Assembly: GCA_002422785.1 (NCBI GenBank)
Contig: DITK01000052.1
Span: 1 to 39,720 of the forward strand
Origin: Francisellaceae bacterium UBA6186
Lineage (GTDB): Bacteria > Pseudomonadota > Gammaproteobacteria > UBA6186 > Azoamicaceae
DNA: 39,720 bases
Reading direction: 5' to 3'
Made by a program: the position numbers and the translations under genes. Position 1 is the stretch's first letter; each line of letters starts with the position of its first letter. Shown here piece after piece: positions 16,760 through 25,202 of this stretch. The notes under the pieces were generated by a model. The model searched no databases and was not told the origin of the DNA. It saw only the letters and a list, made by a program, of their open reading frames with translations.

Positions 16760-17479
16760 TTAAACTTTTTTTAACATTTTATCTAATTCACCTTTATCGT
16801 TTAAATCTTTTAGCGCATCAAACCCACCAATATGCCTATTTTTAATAAATATTTGAGGCATTGTTTGCAAACCACTACTTAAACGTGTCATTTCTATAAA
16901 TTCTTTGGTATCTACACCAGCAACTTTAATTTCTCGGTATGAAAAACCTTTACTACGTAATAAATTTTTAGCACTCAAGCAATAGGGACAAGAATCTTTG
17001 GTATAAATAATTATATTTTCTGCTCTAACATCATTTTTTATATTACTGATTACGAGTGGCATGTTGTCAGTTCGCCAAGATTCTAGACCACCATGCAAAT
17101 ATAATACTTGTTTAACTCCTGATTTAAGCAACAAAGAGCAACAAACTGCTGCATCTTTACCGTGTTCATCCACTATAATTATCGGTCGGCTAGAATTAGA
17201 TTTAATTATTTTATGTTCGCTATTACAATCAACCGCCGACATGTTAATTGCATCCACTATATGGCCTAAGTTATATGCTGCCTCTGGTCTTATGTCAATA
17301 ATTAAAGCATTATCATGATTAAATAACATGACCAATTGTACTACAGAAATTTTATTTTCTACTTTACCACCAGATAGCCAATTAAACAACTCAAATGAGA
17401 CATATATCAGCACCACTAAAACAAAAATAATACTTAACATTAAATTATGGCTGATAAAATTTATAATATTATTAATCAT
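16760..17479 (-). CDS. grxC: Membrane-anchored rhodanese-like domain fused to glutaredoxin 3
   Basis: One 239-residue chain joins two proteins that are separate neighbours in E. coli (YibN and GrxC). Residues about 10-35 form a membrane anchor. Residues about 45-140 form a rhodanese-like domain (DIRPEAAYNLGHI, then LYLHGGLESWR). The usual active-site cysteine loop is replaced by VDEHGKDA, as in YibN, so sulfurtransferase activity is unlikely. Residues about 152-239 form a glutaredoxin with the dithiol site CPYC in YTKDSCPYC, the cis-proline segment TMPQIFI and the glutathione-binding IGGFDAL. The result is a glutaredoxin tethered to the inner membrane facing the cytoplasm. It starts the group leading to secB (95 bp gap) and gpsA, and is divergent from gpmI. 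Confidence 0.9.
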   Translation of the reverse strand: MINNIINFISHNLMLSIIFVLVVLIYVSFELFNWLSGGKVENKISVVQLVMLFNHDNALIIDIRPEAAYNLGHIVDAINMSAVDCNSEHKIIKSNSSRPIIIVDEHGKDAAVCCSLLLKSGVKQVLYLHGGLESWRTDNMPLVISNIKNDVRAENIIIYTKDSCPYCLSAKNLLRSKGFSYREIKVAGVDTKEFIEMTRLSSGLQTMPQIFIKNRHIGGFDALKDLNDKGELDKMLKKV

Positions 17480-17501
17480 ATTTTATATTTCTCTTTTTAA
17501 T

Positions 17502-17524
17502 CCTAATGCTCCTATGCTAGCATA
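17502..17524. repeat. Small repeats and 12-bp palindrome in the grxC-gpmI divergent gap
   Basis: CCTAATGCT (17502-17510) and CCTATGCTA (17511-17519) are near-identical and adjacent. TATGCTAGCATA at 17513-17524 is a perfect 12-bp palindrome. It lies 6 bp ahead of the gpmI start in the 51-bp gap between divergent genes, a plausible regulatory site. The unit resembles the inverse of TTAGCATAGG found after gpmI. Confidence 0.45.
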
Positions 17525-17530
17525 ATTTAT

Positions 17531-19087
17531 ATGACAAAACATAATAAAAAATCGCTAGCCGCTAAGGCGGTATTAATAATTTTAGATGGTTGGGGCGAAA
17601 ACTCAGCTACACATTATAATGCGATAGCTGCAGCTAACACTCCAACCTGGGATAATTTAATAAAAACCACTACCAACACCAAAATAGCAGCTAGTGGTAG
17701 CAGCGTAGGTTTGCCGGATGGTCAAATGGGAAATTCAGAAGTTGGTCATATGACGATTGGGGCGGGTAGAATAATTGAACAAGATTTGGTTAGAATAAAC
17801 AAATCAATAAACAGTCCCAAAAACAGTAAGCAAAATTTTTTTAATAATAAAACCTTATTCAAAAATATTACCACTGTGCTTAACCTGAAAAAAAATATTC
17901 ATATTTTAGGATTACTATCAGACGGCGGTATTCATAGCCACAAATCTCATTTATATGCTTTATTAAAGATGATTAACGCTCATAATAATTATAATAATAA
18001 TATTTTTGTACACGCATTTTTAGATGGCAGAGATACCCCGCCCAAAAGTGCTGCAAAATATTTAAGTGAACTGGAAAAAACTAATACTAACATCGCCTCG
18101 ATAAGTGGGCGATTTTTTGCCATGGATCGTGATAATAGATTTGCAAGAACAAAAAAAATATATGATTTATTAACTTGTGGTACTGAAAATTTCAGTGCCA
18201 AAACTGCACTAGACGGTCTACAACAAGCCTATGACCGTTTGGAAACAGATGAATTTGTCTCTCCAACTAGAATTAATCAATCACCCACAATAAACGACGG
18301 GGATTTAGTGATTTTTTATAATTTTAGAACAGATAGAACACGTCAATTATCTGAGGCTTTAACCACAAAAAATTTTTCTAAATTTGTGAGAGATAAATTT
18401 CCAAAAATCAAATTATTGACTTTTACTAAATATTCAGCAGATATAGCTGCTGATATCGTGTTTCCGCCAATTGAATTGGAAAATGTACTAAGTGCTTATA
18501 TTGCATCTAAACAATTGCCTCAATTGAAAATTGCAGAAACCGAAAAATATCCACATGTTACTTTTTTTTTTAATGGTGGCAAAGAAACTTGCTTGCCGCT
18601 AGAAGACAGAATTTTAATTCCATCACCTAAAGTTAAAACCTACGATCTAGCACCACAAATGAGCGCTGTGGCAATAACTAAAACACTGATAAATGCCATT
18701 AATCAACAACAATATGCTTTAATTGTATGTAATTTTGCCAACGCTGATATGGTCGGACATACTGGAAATATAGATGCAACTATTACTGCTATAGAAACTT
18801 TAGATCAATGTTTAGCAAAAATTATTACCTCAATAAAAACAACTAATACTGATTTAATTATAACGGCAGATCATGGTAATGCTGAATTAATGTATGATGT
18901 TAAAAACCAACAGCCCTTAACTTCTCACACTAATTTTCCAGTTCCTTTTATCTATATTGGATCTAAAACCGCAACATTAAATAAAAAACAACAACATAGC
19001 TTACAAGATATAGCTCCAACAATTTTAGCGTTACTCGGAATAGAAAAACCAACAGTAATGACTGGCAATAGTTTATTAGTTTTATAA
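17531..19087 (+). CDS. gpmI: 2,3-bisphosphoglycerate-independent phosphoglycerate mutase
   Basis: GpmI interconverts 3- and 2-phosphoglycerate using manganese in glycolysis and gluconeogenesis. It has alkaline-phosphatase-fold marks: LDGWGEN at 18-24 with metal ligand D19, the phosphorylated serine S69 in QMGNSEVGHM, DGRDTPPKSA, NADMVGHTG, and TADHGNAE near the C-terminus. The length of 518 is typical. No Shine-Dalgarno site precedes the ATG, and the palindrome above ends only 6 bp away, so the leader is short or absent. The chromosomal setting with secB-gpsA on one side and ctpA on the other matches other gammaproteobacteria; envC, usually between gpmI and ctpA, is missing. Confidence 0.96.
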   Translation: MTKHNKKSLAAKAVLIILDGWGENSATHYNAIAAANTPTWDNLIKTTTNTKIAASGSSVGLPDGQMGNSEVGHMTIGAGRIIEQDLVRINKSINSPKNSKQNFFNNKTLFKNITTVLNLKKNIHILGLLSDGGIHSHKSHLYALLKMINAHNNYNNNIFVHAFLDGRDTPPKSAAKYLSELEKTNTNIASISGRFFAMDRDNRFARTKKIYDLLTCGTENFSAKTALDGLQQAYDRLETDEFVSPTRINQSPTINDGDLVIFYNFRTDRTRQLSEALTTKNFSKFVRDKFPKIKLLTFTKYSADIAADIVFPPIELENVLSAYIASKQLPQLKIAETEKYPHVTFFFNGGKETCLPLEDRILIPSPKVKTYDLAPQMSAVAITKTLINAINQQQYALIVCNFANADMVGHTGNIDATITAIETLDQCLAKIITSIKTTNTDLIITADHGNAELMYDVKNQQPLTSHTNFPVPFIYIGSKTATLNKKQQHSLQDIAPTILALLGIEKPTVMTGNSLLVL

Positions 19088-19114
19088 CCAAAAATGCTAA
19101 TTGATTGTAATATT

Positions 19115-19134
19115 TTAGCATAGGTTAGCATAGG
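19115..19134 (+). repeat. Tandem 10-bp repeat after gpmI
   Basis: TTAGCATAGG occurs twice in a row (19115-19124, 19125-19134). ATGCTAA at 19094-19100 is the reverse complement of its first seven bases and could pair with it as a 7-bp stem with a 14-base loop. There is no T run, so terminator function is doubtful. Confidence 0.5.
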
Positions 19135-19171
19135 AAAGATTTAAGGATTATAATCTATAAATAATAAAAAC

Positions 19172-19199
19172 TTAATCTAGGGATATTAATCTAGGAATA
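19172..19199 (+). repeat. Tandem 14-bp duplication carrying the ctpA ribosome site
   Basis: TTAATCTAGGGATA (19172-19185) and TTAATCTAGGAATA (19186-19199) are adjacent copies differing at one base. The second supplies AGGA about 10 bases before the ctpA ATG at 19207, and the first gives a second AGGG. It looks like a replication-slippage duplication of the ribosome-binding region. Confidence 0.6.
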
Positions 19200-19206
19200 A
19201 TTTAAT

Positions 19207-20571
19207 ATGTTGCAATATAGAAAATCAATTCTGACTAGTGGCTTGTTACTAATATTATTTGCAACCAACTTGGCATGTTATGCAAACAACAAAAACTCTA
19301 CTAATAAACTGCCAATTGATGAACTCCATAGATTTACTACAGTTTTAGAGAATATTAAAAATTATTATGTTAACCCAGTAGAAGATGCTGTTTTATTTAA
19401 TAATGCTATTCGTGGTATGTTAACGGGATTAGATCCTCACTCTGCCTACTTAGACACAGATGAATTTGCAGATTTAAAAGTAAGTACTACTGGAAAATTT
19501 GGCGGCATAGGCATAGAGGTTACTATGGAAGATGGTTTTATTAGAGTGATAACACCCATAGATGATACTCCAGCTAAGAGAGCCGGTGTTGAAGCTGGGG
19601 ATTTAATAATTCGGTTAAATGATACCGCAATACGTGGCATACCATTAAGAGAAACTGTAGATTTAATGCGTGGCAAACCTGGAACTAGTATAGATCTTAC
19701 TATATTAAGAAAAAACATCGCTAAACCTTTAAAAATCAAAGTAACGAGAGAAGTTATCAATGTACAAAGTGTCAAACATGAAATTTTAGAAAACAATAAC
19801 GCTTATATAAGAATATCACAATTTCAAAACGATACCGGCGACGAATTTATCAGACAATTAAGATCTATTAAAAAATCTGTTGGCAATCAATTAAATGGTT
19901 TAATATTAGACTTAAGAGATAATCCTGGCGGAATATTTGAAGCATCAATCGCAATAGCTAATACTTTTTTAGATAAAGATCATTTAAATTATGATGGTTT
20001 AATTGTATACACTAAAGGACGTCTAGCTAAATCTGAAATAAAAGAATACGCCAAAGGCAAAGATATCTTAAATAATTTACCAATAGTGGTTTTAATTAAT
20101 AGTGGTTCTGCATCAGCTTCAGAAATTGTAGCCGGTGCATTACAAGATCATAAACGTGCAATTATTTTAGGAACGAAATCATTTGGTAAAGGATCGGTAC
20201 AAACGGTATTGACACTCAAAGAAAATCGTGGGTTAAAACTAACAACCGCACTATATTACACGCCATCAGGCAGATCTATACAAGCAACCGGCATAACTCC
20301 TGATATTGAAGTAGAGAAAATACATATTCCAATAGATAATAAAGATCAAGATATTATATCAATCAAAGAATCTGATCTCCAAGGACATTTATTACGCAGC
20401 AATCAAGATCCAGAAACCAATCAAAATCAACCCAACAACCGTGAATTAAACAACCAAGCAATCGATCCAAAAATATCTGTAAAAAACAAAATTCCATTAA
20501 TAAACAAAGATTACCAATTACACGAAGCATTAATGGTGTTAAAGGCTATGCGTACTTTAAATACTAACTAA
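19207..20571 (+). CDS. ctpA: Periplasmic C-terminal processing protease (S41, CtpA type)
   Basis: A serine protease that trims the C-termini of envelope proteins. Residues 1 to about 26 are a signal peptide (basic start, hydrophobic core, CYA-NN cleavage). The PDZ domain spans about 95-180 (GKFGGIGIEV, AKRAGVEAGDLI). The S41 catalytic core has S301 in NSGSASASEIVAGAL and the lysine K328 in SFGKGSVQT. Length is 454. A polar, Asn/Gln-rich stretch lies near 395-435. It follows gpmI at 119 bp with its own leader. Its last codons overlap the convergent rph by 8 bp. Confidence 0.94.
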   Translation: MLQYRKSILTSGLLLILFATNLACYANNKNSTNKLPIDELHRFTTVLENIKNYYVNPVEDAVLFNNAIRGMLTGLDPHSAYLDTDEFADLKVSTTGKFGGIGIEVTMEDGFIRVITPIDDTPAKRAGVEAGDLIIRLNDTAIRGIPLRETVDLMRGKPGTSIDLTILRKNIAKPLKIKVTREVINVQSVKHEILENNNAYIRISQFQNDTGDEFIRQLRSIKKSVGNQLNGLILDLRDNPGGIFEASIAIANTFLDKDHLNYDGLIVYTKGRLAKSEIKEYAKGKDILNNLPIVVLINSGSASASEIVAGALQDHKRAIILGTKSFGKGSVQTVLTLKENRGLKLTTALYYTPSGRSIQATGITPDIEVEKIHIPIDNKDQDIISIKESDLQGHLLRSNQDPETNQNQPNNRELNNQAIDPKISVKNKIPLINKDYQLHEALMVLKAMRTLNTN

Positions 20572-21289
20572 TACCCAAACATAATTTTTGCTTAATAAAT
20601 AAATTACTAATACCGTTGGTAGTTAATTTTAACATCGCAGATAATTCTTCCATAGAAAATGCTTTAGATTCGGCAGTACCTTGAACTTCAATAAATTTAC
20701 CTGATTCATTCATCACAACATTTAAATCGGTTTGAGCTTTAGAATCTTCTAAATAATCTAAATCTAAAATTATGTCGTTGTTATAGATCCCAACCGATAC
20801 CGAAGCTATTAATTCTTTAAATGGATTTTTAGAGGATGATATTAAACCATTTTTTTGCATACCCATTATTGCTTGATAAAGTGCGATACATCCACCAGTA
20901 ATACTAGCAGTTCTTGTACCACCATCTGCTTGAAGCACATCACAATCAACCGTTATGGTATATTCTGGTAATTCATTTAATGCTACTGCTGCTCTTAATG
21001 ATCTAGCAATTAATCTTTGAATTTCCATAGTGCGACCTGGAATAGAACCACGCGATGCATCTCTTTGCATCCTATCATGCGTTGCCCTAGGTAGCATACC
21101 ATATTCAGCAGTTACCCAGCCTTGATTTTTGCCTTTTAAAAACTTCGGCACACCCTGGATAACACTTGCATTACACAAAATCTTGGTATCTCCATATTCT
21201 ATTAATACTGAACCTTCGGCATACTTAGTATAATCTTTAGTAATCGAAATCGATCGTAAATCAGCATTACTTCTACCGCTGTGACGCAT
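20564..21289 (-). CDS. rph: Ribonuclease PH
   Basis: RNase PH trims tRNA 3' ends by phosphorolysis. I place the start at the ATG at 21289, giving 241 residues that begin MRHSGRSNADLR as in other family members, with AGGA 7 bases upstream. An in-frame extension to 21340 would add 17 residues not usual in the family. Signature segments are KGWVTAEYGMLPRATH-like (here QGWVTAEYGMLPRATH), RDASRGSIPGRT, DGGTRTASITGG and DLNVVMNESGKFIEVQGTAE. The 3' end overlaps ctpA by 8 bp, tail to tail. lptG ends 64 bp upstream of the start. Confidence 0.95.
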   Translation of the reverse strand: MRHSGRSNADLRSISITKDYTKYAEGSVLIEYGDTKILCNASVIQGVPKFLKGKNQGWVTAEYGMLPRATHDRMQRDASRGSIPGRTMEIQRLIARSLRAAVALNELPEYTITVDCDVLQADGGTRTASITGGCIALYQAIMGMQKNGLISSSKNPFKELIASVSVGIYNNDIILDLDYLEDSKAQTDLNVVMNESGKFIEVQGTAESKAFSMEELSAMLKLTTNGISNLFIKQKLCLGIS

Positions 21290-21353
21290 AATATGTCCTA
21301 TTTTTTTATTAATGTTTTTTATTGTAACATAATCAAGCAAATAAAATTAATAT

Positions 21354-22469
21354 TTAAGCTTTTATTGATAAATATATAGCTAATGACAAAAAAATTATCG
21401 GTGGTAGTATAGCTGCAATACTTGCTGGAAAATCGATAACCGTAACTAATGGACCAAACAAAGCATTTAACAAATAAAAACTAGCCCCCAATGCCACCCC
21501 AACTAATAACCTTAACCCACGTGAACAAGAACGTAATGGTCCAAGAACGAAAGGCACAGCCAAATAGCTCATTATTAAGATAGAAAAAGGTTGCACAATT
21601 TTTTTCCAAAAAGCAACTTTATAATCAATAACCACTAAATTATTAGCAATCCTGTCTTTGATTACTCTAGATAAATTATTTATCGATAAACGTTCTAGAT
21701 GTTTAATATTAGCTGTTCTTAAAATATTCAAATCTAACAAATTTTGTTCTTTTTTATTGGACAATTTTATTAATTGAATACCATTAGATTTATTATCTAT
21801 CCCTGATGTATTATTAATTAATTCATTAAAATCAGTTATAATAATGTTTCTTAGTTCCCACCAGCTATTAGAATTTTCCGAACTAATTAATTCAGCTATT
21901 TCAGCAAAACTAGATCTTTTTAATTTTAAATTGTCATCAAATTCATAAATAGTAATATCTTGTAAAGTATTATGATCTTGCACTTTTGCTACATGAATAA
22001 ATTTATTTTGAGTTCTGATCCAGGTACCATAAGATGTATATATAGTGTTACCTTGGCTTAAAGCCAAGGTTTTTTTTGTTTGTGCAAATAATTCTATTCT
22101 TGGAGCCAACAACTCTCCAAAAATAAAAATTATCCCCGTAAACAATAACACATAACAACCACCGTATAACGCAATTCTATTAGCAGATACCCCAACAGTA
22201 CGCATAAACAATAATTCACAATTTTTAGCCATGGATCCAAGAACCAATAAAGAGCCTATTAATGCGGACCATGGTGACATGGCATATAGTTTTCTAGGAA
22301 TAGTCATCACGACAAATTCACAAGCCGCCAATAGCGTATAATTACCTGTCCCAACAAACTTTAATTCATTAATAAAATAAAAAAACAAATCAACTGCTAA
22401 CAATAAAACCGCAACCAGCAAAATACCTTTTAATAAATTAAACCCAATATAATTAGTAATAATTCGCAT
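21354..22469 (-). CDS. lptG: LPS export ABC transporter permease LptG
   Basis: LptG is one of two inner-membrane permeases of the LptB2FG complex, which extracts lipopolysaccharide and passes it to the LptC-LptA bridge. The 371-residue protein has three N-terminal membrane segments (about 12-33, 58-80 and 100-122), a periplasmic beta-jellyroll domain (about 130-265) and three C-terminal segments (from about 285). The order lptF then lptG, 10 bp apart, is the usual one. The sequence contains a plus-strand hairpin with a T run at 22050-22077, antisense to the gene. The lptB, lptA and lptC genes are not in this window. Confidence 0.94.
   Translation of the reverse strand: MRIITNYIGFNLLKGILLVAVLLLAVDLFFYFINELKFVGTGNYTLLAACEFVVMTIPRKLYAMSPWSALIGSLLVLGSMAKNCELLFMRTVGVSANRIALYGGCYVLLFTGIIFIFGELLAPRIELFAQTKKTLALSQGNTIYTSYGTWIRTQNKFIHVAKVQDHNTLQDITIYEFDDNLKLKRSSFAEIAELISSENSNSWWELRNIIITDFNELINNTSGIDNKSNGIQLIKLSNKKEQNLLDLNILRTANIKHLERLSINNLSRVIKDRIANNLVVIDYKVAFWKKIVQPFSILIMSYLAVPFVLGPLRSCSRGLRLLVGVALGASFYLLNALFGPLVTVIDFPASIAAILPPIIFLSLAIYLSIKA
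22050..22077 (+). terminator. Intrinsic-terminator-like hairpin antisense within lptG
   Basis: ACCTTGGC (22050-22057) pairs perfectly with GCCAAGGT (22063-22070) across a 5-base loop, with T from 22070 to 22077 on the plus strand. It has the full form of a Rho-independent terminator but lies inside lptG, in the direction opposite to that gene. It could stop antisense read-through from ctpA. It also encodes the TLALSQG segment of LptG, so it may be a by-product of coding. Confidence 0.45.
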
Positions 22470-22479
22470 AATATTTATA

Positions 22480-23574
22480 TTATTTTAAAGTGAAAAATTT
22501 CTTGTGAACATAAGCTAACCAGCCGCTAGATTGTAACAATAACAAAATACCTAATATAAAAAATACTAAGTGCACTACCCATATCCCCAGGATCTCATTA
22601 ATTGCATTAGTCGCAACCAGCCTACGCATAAACAGCATACAGTTACAGTATATTATGTATAGCAAAATAGCTGGTAAGAATTTTGCGAATCTACCCTGCC
22701 TAGGAGCTACTTTTGCTAAGCCAACCGCCAATACAGCTAAAATAATTACCGAGATTGGCATTGCTAATCGCCACTCATATTCAGCTTTTTCACCAGGGAT
22801 CTTAGAATTACAAATATCTTTAGTTTTTTTTACTCTATATAAATTTGATACTTCGGCGGTCTTGGGCATAAGCTCTCTACCATATTCATCAAAATCAATT
22901 ATAGAAAAATTACGAGATCCAACCACACCAGAATATCTACGCCCATTTTGCAAAATTAAAAAACTACTATCCTGGTCTGCTAATGTTTCTATGTTGCCAG
23001 ATTTAGCAGTAATAACTAAATTACTACCATTATTGCCGCCCATCGTTGCAATAAATATATTATTTACTTTATTATTATCAACATCCCCAACATAAAAAAC
23101 TTGTTTACCATCGTTAATAACTTGAAAATGGCCAGGTATTATAGAATTAATAACTCCAATCGACTGACCTTTATTGAGCATTATTTCTCTTGCTTCAATC
23201 AATAACGGAGATGCCCACAAAGTCAACACAGAAGTTACCACAGCTACTAAAATTGCAATCATGATCGTGGTGCTTATCAAAAAACTCCAACTTAATCCTG
23301 ATGCAAATAACACTACTATTTCGTTTTCTGCGTATAGTTTGCTAACTACAAACAAAGTGGCGATAAACAAACTCAACGGCATCAATAATCCCAATATTTC
23401 TGGGCTTGATAATACCATAACTTTGCAAACCATGAAAAAAGGCAACTTACCGCTTGCAACTTTAGCTAATAATCCAATAAATTTATTACTGATAGAGATA
23501 AAAAAAAGCAACCCAATTATGGCAATAAAATGCAACAATAATTCTTTGGTTATATACTTTTTAACGAGTAGCAT
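22480..23574 (-). CDS. lptF: LPS export ABC transporter permease LptF
   Basis: Partner permease of LptG in LptB2FG. The 364-residue protein has the same plan: three N-terminal membrane segments (about 12-32, 55-77 and 97-120) with the cytoplasmic LYAENEIVVL segment that contacts the LptB ATPase, a periplasmic domain (about 130-265) and three C-terminal segments. The ATG at 23574 has AAGAG upstream. It is divergent from pepA with 49 bp between starts, as in E. coli and many relatives, so the two promoters must share this short gap. Confidence 0.94.
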   Translation of the reverse strand: MLLVKKYITKELLLHFIAIIGLLFFISISNKFIGLLAKVASGKLPFFMVCKVMVLSSPEILGLLMPLSLFIATLFVVSKLYAENEIVVLFASGLSWSFLISTTIMIAILVAVVTSVLTLWASPLLIEAREIMLNKGQSIGVINSIIPGHFQVINDGKQVFYVGDVDNNKVNNIFIATMGGNNGSNLVITAKSGNIETLADQDSSFLILQNGRRYSGVVGSRNFSIIDFDEYGRELMPKTAEVSNLYRVKKTKDICNSKIPGEKAEYEWRLAMPISVIILAVLAVGLAKVAPRQGRFAKFLPAILLYIIYCNCMLFMRRLVATNAINEILGIWVVHLVFFILGILLLLQSSGWLAYVHKKFFTLK

Positions 23575-23623
23575 TATAATTCTCTTAACAATTTAAATTA
23601 TTTTACATGAATGTGAGACAATT

Positions 23624-25156
23624 ATGAAATTTCAATTAAAATCAAGTTCTAAGGCTAACATATCAAATGTGACTGCTGATTGTATAATTTGTACTACAAG
23701 CTGTTTATCTAAACTAAACTTTGCTAAAAACACTATTGAATATCTTAATAAAATTTTAAACCAAGAAGAATTATTGACAGAAATTAGTATTAATAAATCT
23801 ATTTTATTGTTTAACGTACCAGGTATAGCAGCTAATAGATTATTACTAGTTAGCACTGGGAAACAAAATATACTATCAGATTTTCAATTTATTGATATGA
23901 TTAAAAATATTGCAACTAGCCTCGGCAAACATAATATTAATCACGCCACTTTATGCATCAATAACTGCCAGGTACCAAACAGATCTTTTGATTGGCAAAT
24001 ATATCAAACAATTATAACTATTCAAAACAGTTCTTATAATTTTGATTATTATAAATCTAAGAAAAATCATAAAAACAAAGTCAATAACATTGATTTTATT
24101 ATCGACAATAAATTCATGTCGGTAGCAAATTTAGCACTGCAGCAAGCTTTAGCTGTCAGCACTTCTTGTAAATTAGCTAAAGATCTTGCCAACACCCCAC
24201 CAAACATTTGTAATACAAATTTTATGGCAAAATCAGCAATTGATCTAAGCAAAAAATCATCCAAAATAAAATTAACTATTTTAGAGAAAAAAGATTTAGA
24301 AAAATTAAATATGGGAGCATTTTTGTCGGTAGCCCAAGGAAGCCTACAACCGCCAAAATTAATTTGCTTAGAATATAAAGGCTATAAAGGATCAAAACCA
24401 TCTAAAAATGATACCAAACACTTGCCAATTGTCTTGATCGGCAAAGGTATAACTTTTGATACCGGTGGTAATTCTTTAAAACCTGCTAATTCGATGATGG
24501 GTATGAAATATGATATGTGTGGAGCTGCAACTGTATTAGGATTAATTAACTTTGCTATCGAAATGCAACTTAATTTAAATATCGTAGGAATAATAGCCAC
24601 AGCTGAAAACATGCCAGGTAGACACGCTAGTCGCCCTGACGATGTGGTGACTACCATGTCTGGCATAACTGTAGAAATTTTAAATACCGACGCAGAAGGT
24701 CGATTAATTTTGTGCGAAGCATTAACTTATTGTAAAAAATTTAACCCCAAAACAGTTATCGATATCGCAACTTTAACCGGTGCATGTGCTGCGGCTTTGG
24801 GGCAACATTACAGTGGTTTATTTAGTAATGACCAAGAATTAGTAAATAACTTAACAATTGCAGGCATAACTAGCTGCGATAAAGTTTGGCAATTACCAAT
24901 GACCGAAGAATATAATAAACAAATAGATAGCGATATTGCAGATATTGCTAACATTGGTAATAGCCCTTATGCTGGAAGCATAACAGCTGCATGTTTTTTA
25001 GGAAAATTTGCAACAGACTATAAATGGGCACATCTTGATATCGCAGGAACTGCTTATTACTCTGAAGGAAAAATCAACCGTCATGCTAGTGGTAGACCGA
25101 TTCCGATGCTAGCACAATATTTGGTAAATCAAATTAAAAAAACCCCTAGAAAATAA
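23624..25156 (+). CDS. pepA: Cytosol (leucyl) aminopeptidase
   Basis: An M17 aminopeptidase that removes N-terminal residues from peptides using two metal ions; E. coli PepA also binds DNA at cer and at carAB. The catalytic half begins near residue 165. Metal and active-site residues are K274 and D279 in GKGITFDTGG, K286, D297 in MKYDMCGA, and the NTDAEGRL signature carrying the Asp, Glu and Arg. The length of 510 is typical. The N-terminal half is diverged and Lys/Asn-rich, as expected in an AT-rich genome. A hairpin overlaps its downstream boundary with ybeY. Confidence 0.96.
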   Translation: MKFQLKSSSKANISNVTADCIICTTSCLSKLNFAKNTIEYLNKILNQEELLTEISINKSILLFNVPGIAANRLLLVSTGKQNILSDFQFIDMIKNIATSLGKHNINHATLCINNCQVPNRSFDWQIYQTIITIQNSSYNFDYYKSKKNHKNKVNNIDFIIDNKFMSVANLALQQALAVSTSCKLAKDLANTPPNICNTNFMAKSAIDLSKKSSKIKLTILEKKDLEKLNMGAFLSVAQGSLQPPKLICLEYKGYKGSKPSKNDTKHLPIVLIGKGITFDTGGNSLKPANSMMGMKYDMCGAATVLGLINFAIEMQLNLNIVGIIATAENMPGRHASRPDDVVTTMSGITVEILNTDAEGRLILCEALTYCKKFNPKTVIDIATLTGACAAALGQHYSGLFSNDQELVNNLTIAGITSCDKVWQLPMTEEYNKQIDSDIADIANIGNSPYAGSITAACFLGKFATDYKWAHLDIAGTAYYSEGKINRHASGRPIPMLAQYLVNQIKKTPRK

Positions 25157-25175
25157 CCATAACATAGTCAGGATT

Positions 25176-25202
25176 ATCGTGGGCGAATCATTTACCCACG
25201 AT
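25176..25202. terminator. Hairpin between convergent pepA and ybeY
   Basis: ATCGTGGG (25176-25183) pairs with CCCACGAT (25195-25202), an 8-bp stem with an 11-base loop. It overlaps the last codons of ybeY and lies 19 bp after the pepA stop. No strong T run follows on either strand, so termination is plausible but not clear. Confidence 0.4.

Noticed and set aside
21290..21340. 17-residue N-terminal extension of RNase PH
   Set aside because: The family N-terminus MRHSGR starts at 21289 with AGGA at proper distance; the extension is not typical.
22655..23596. Plus-strand open frames of 146 and 140 codons opposite lptF
   Set aside because: lptF is a clear family member on the other strand; the antisense frames show no recognisable domain and reflect mirrored hydrophobic codons.
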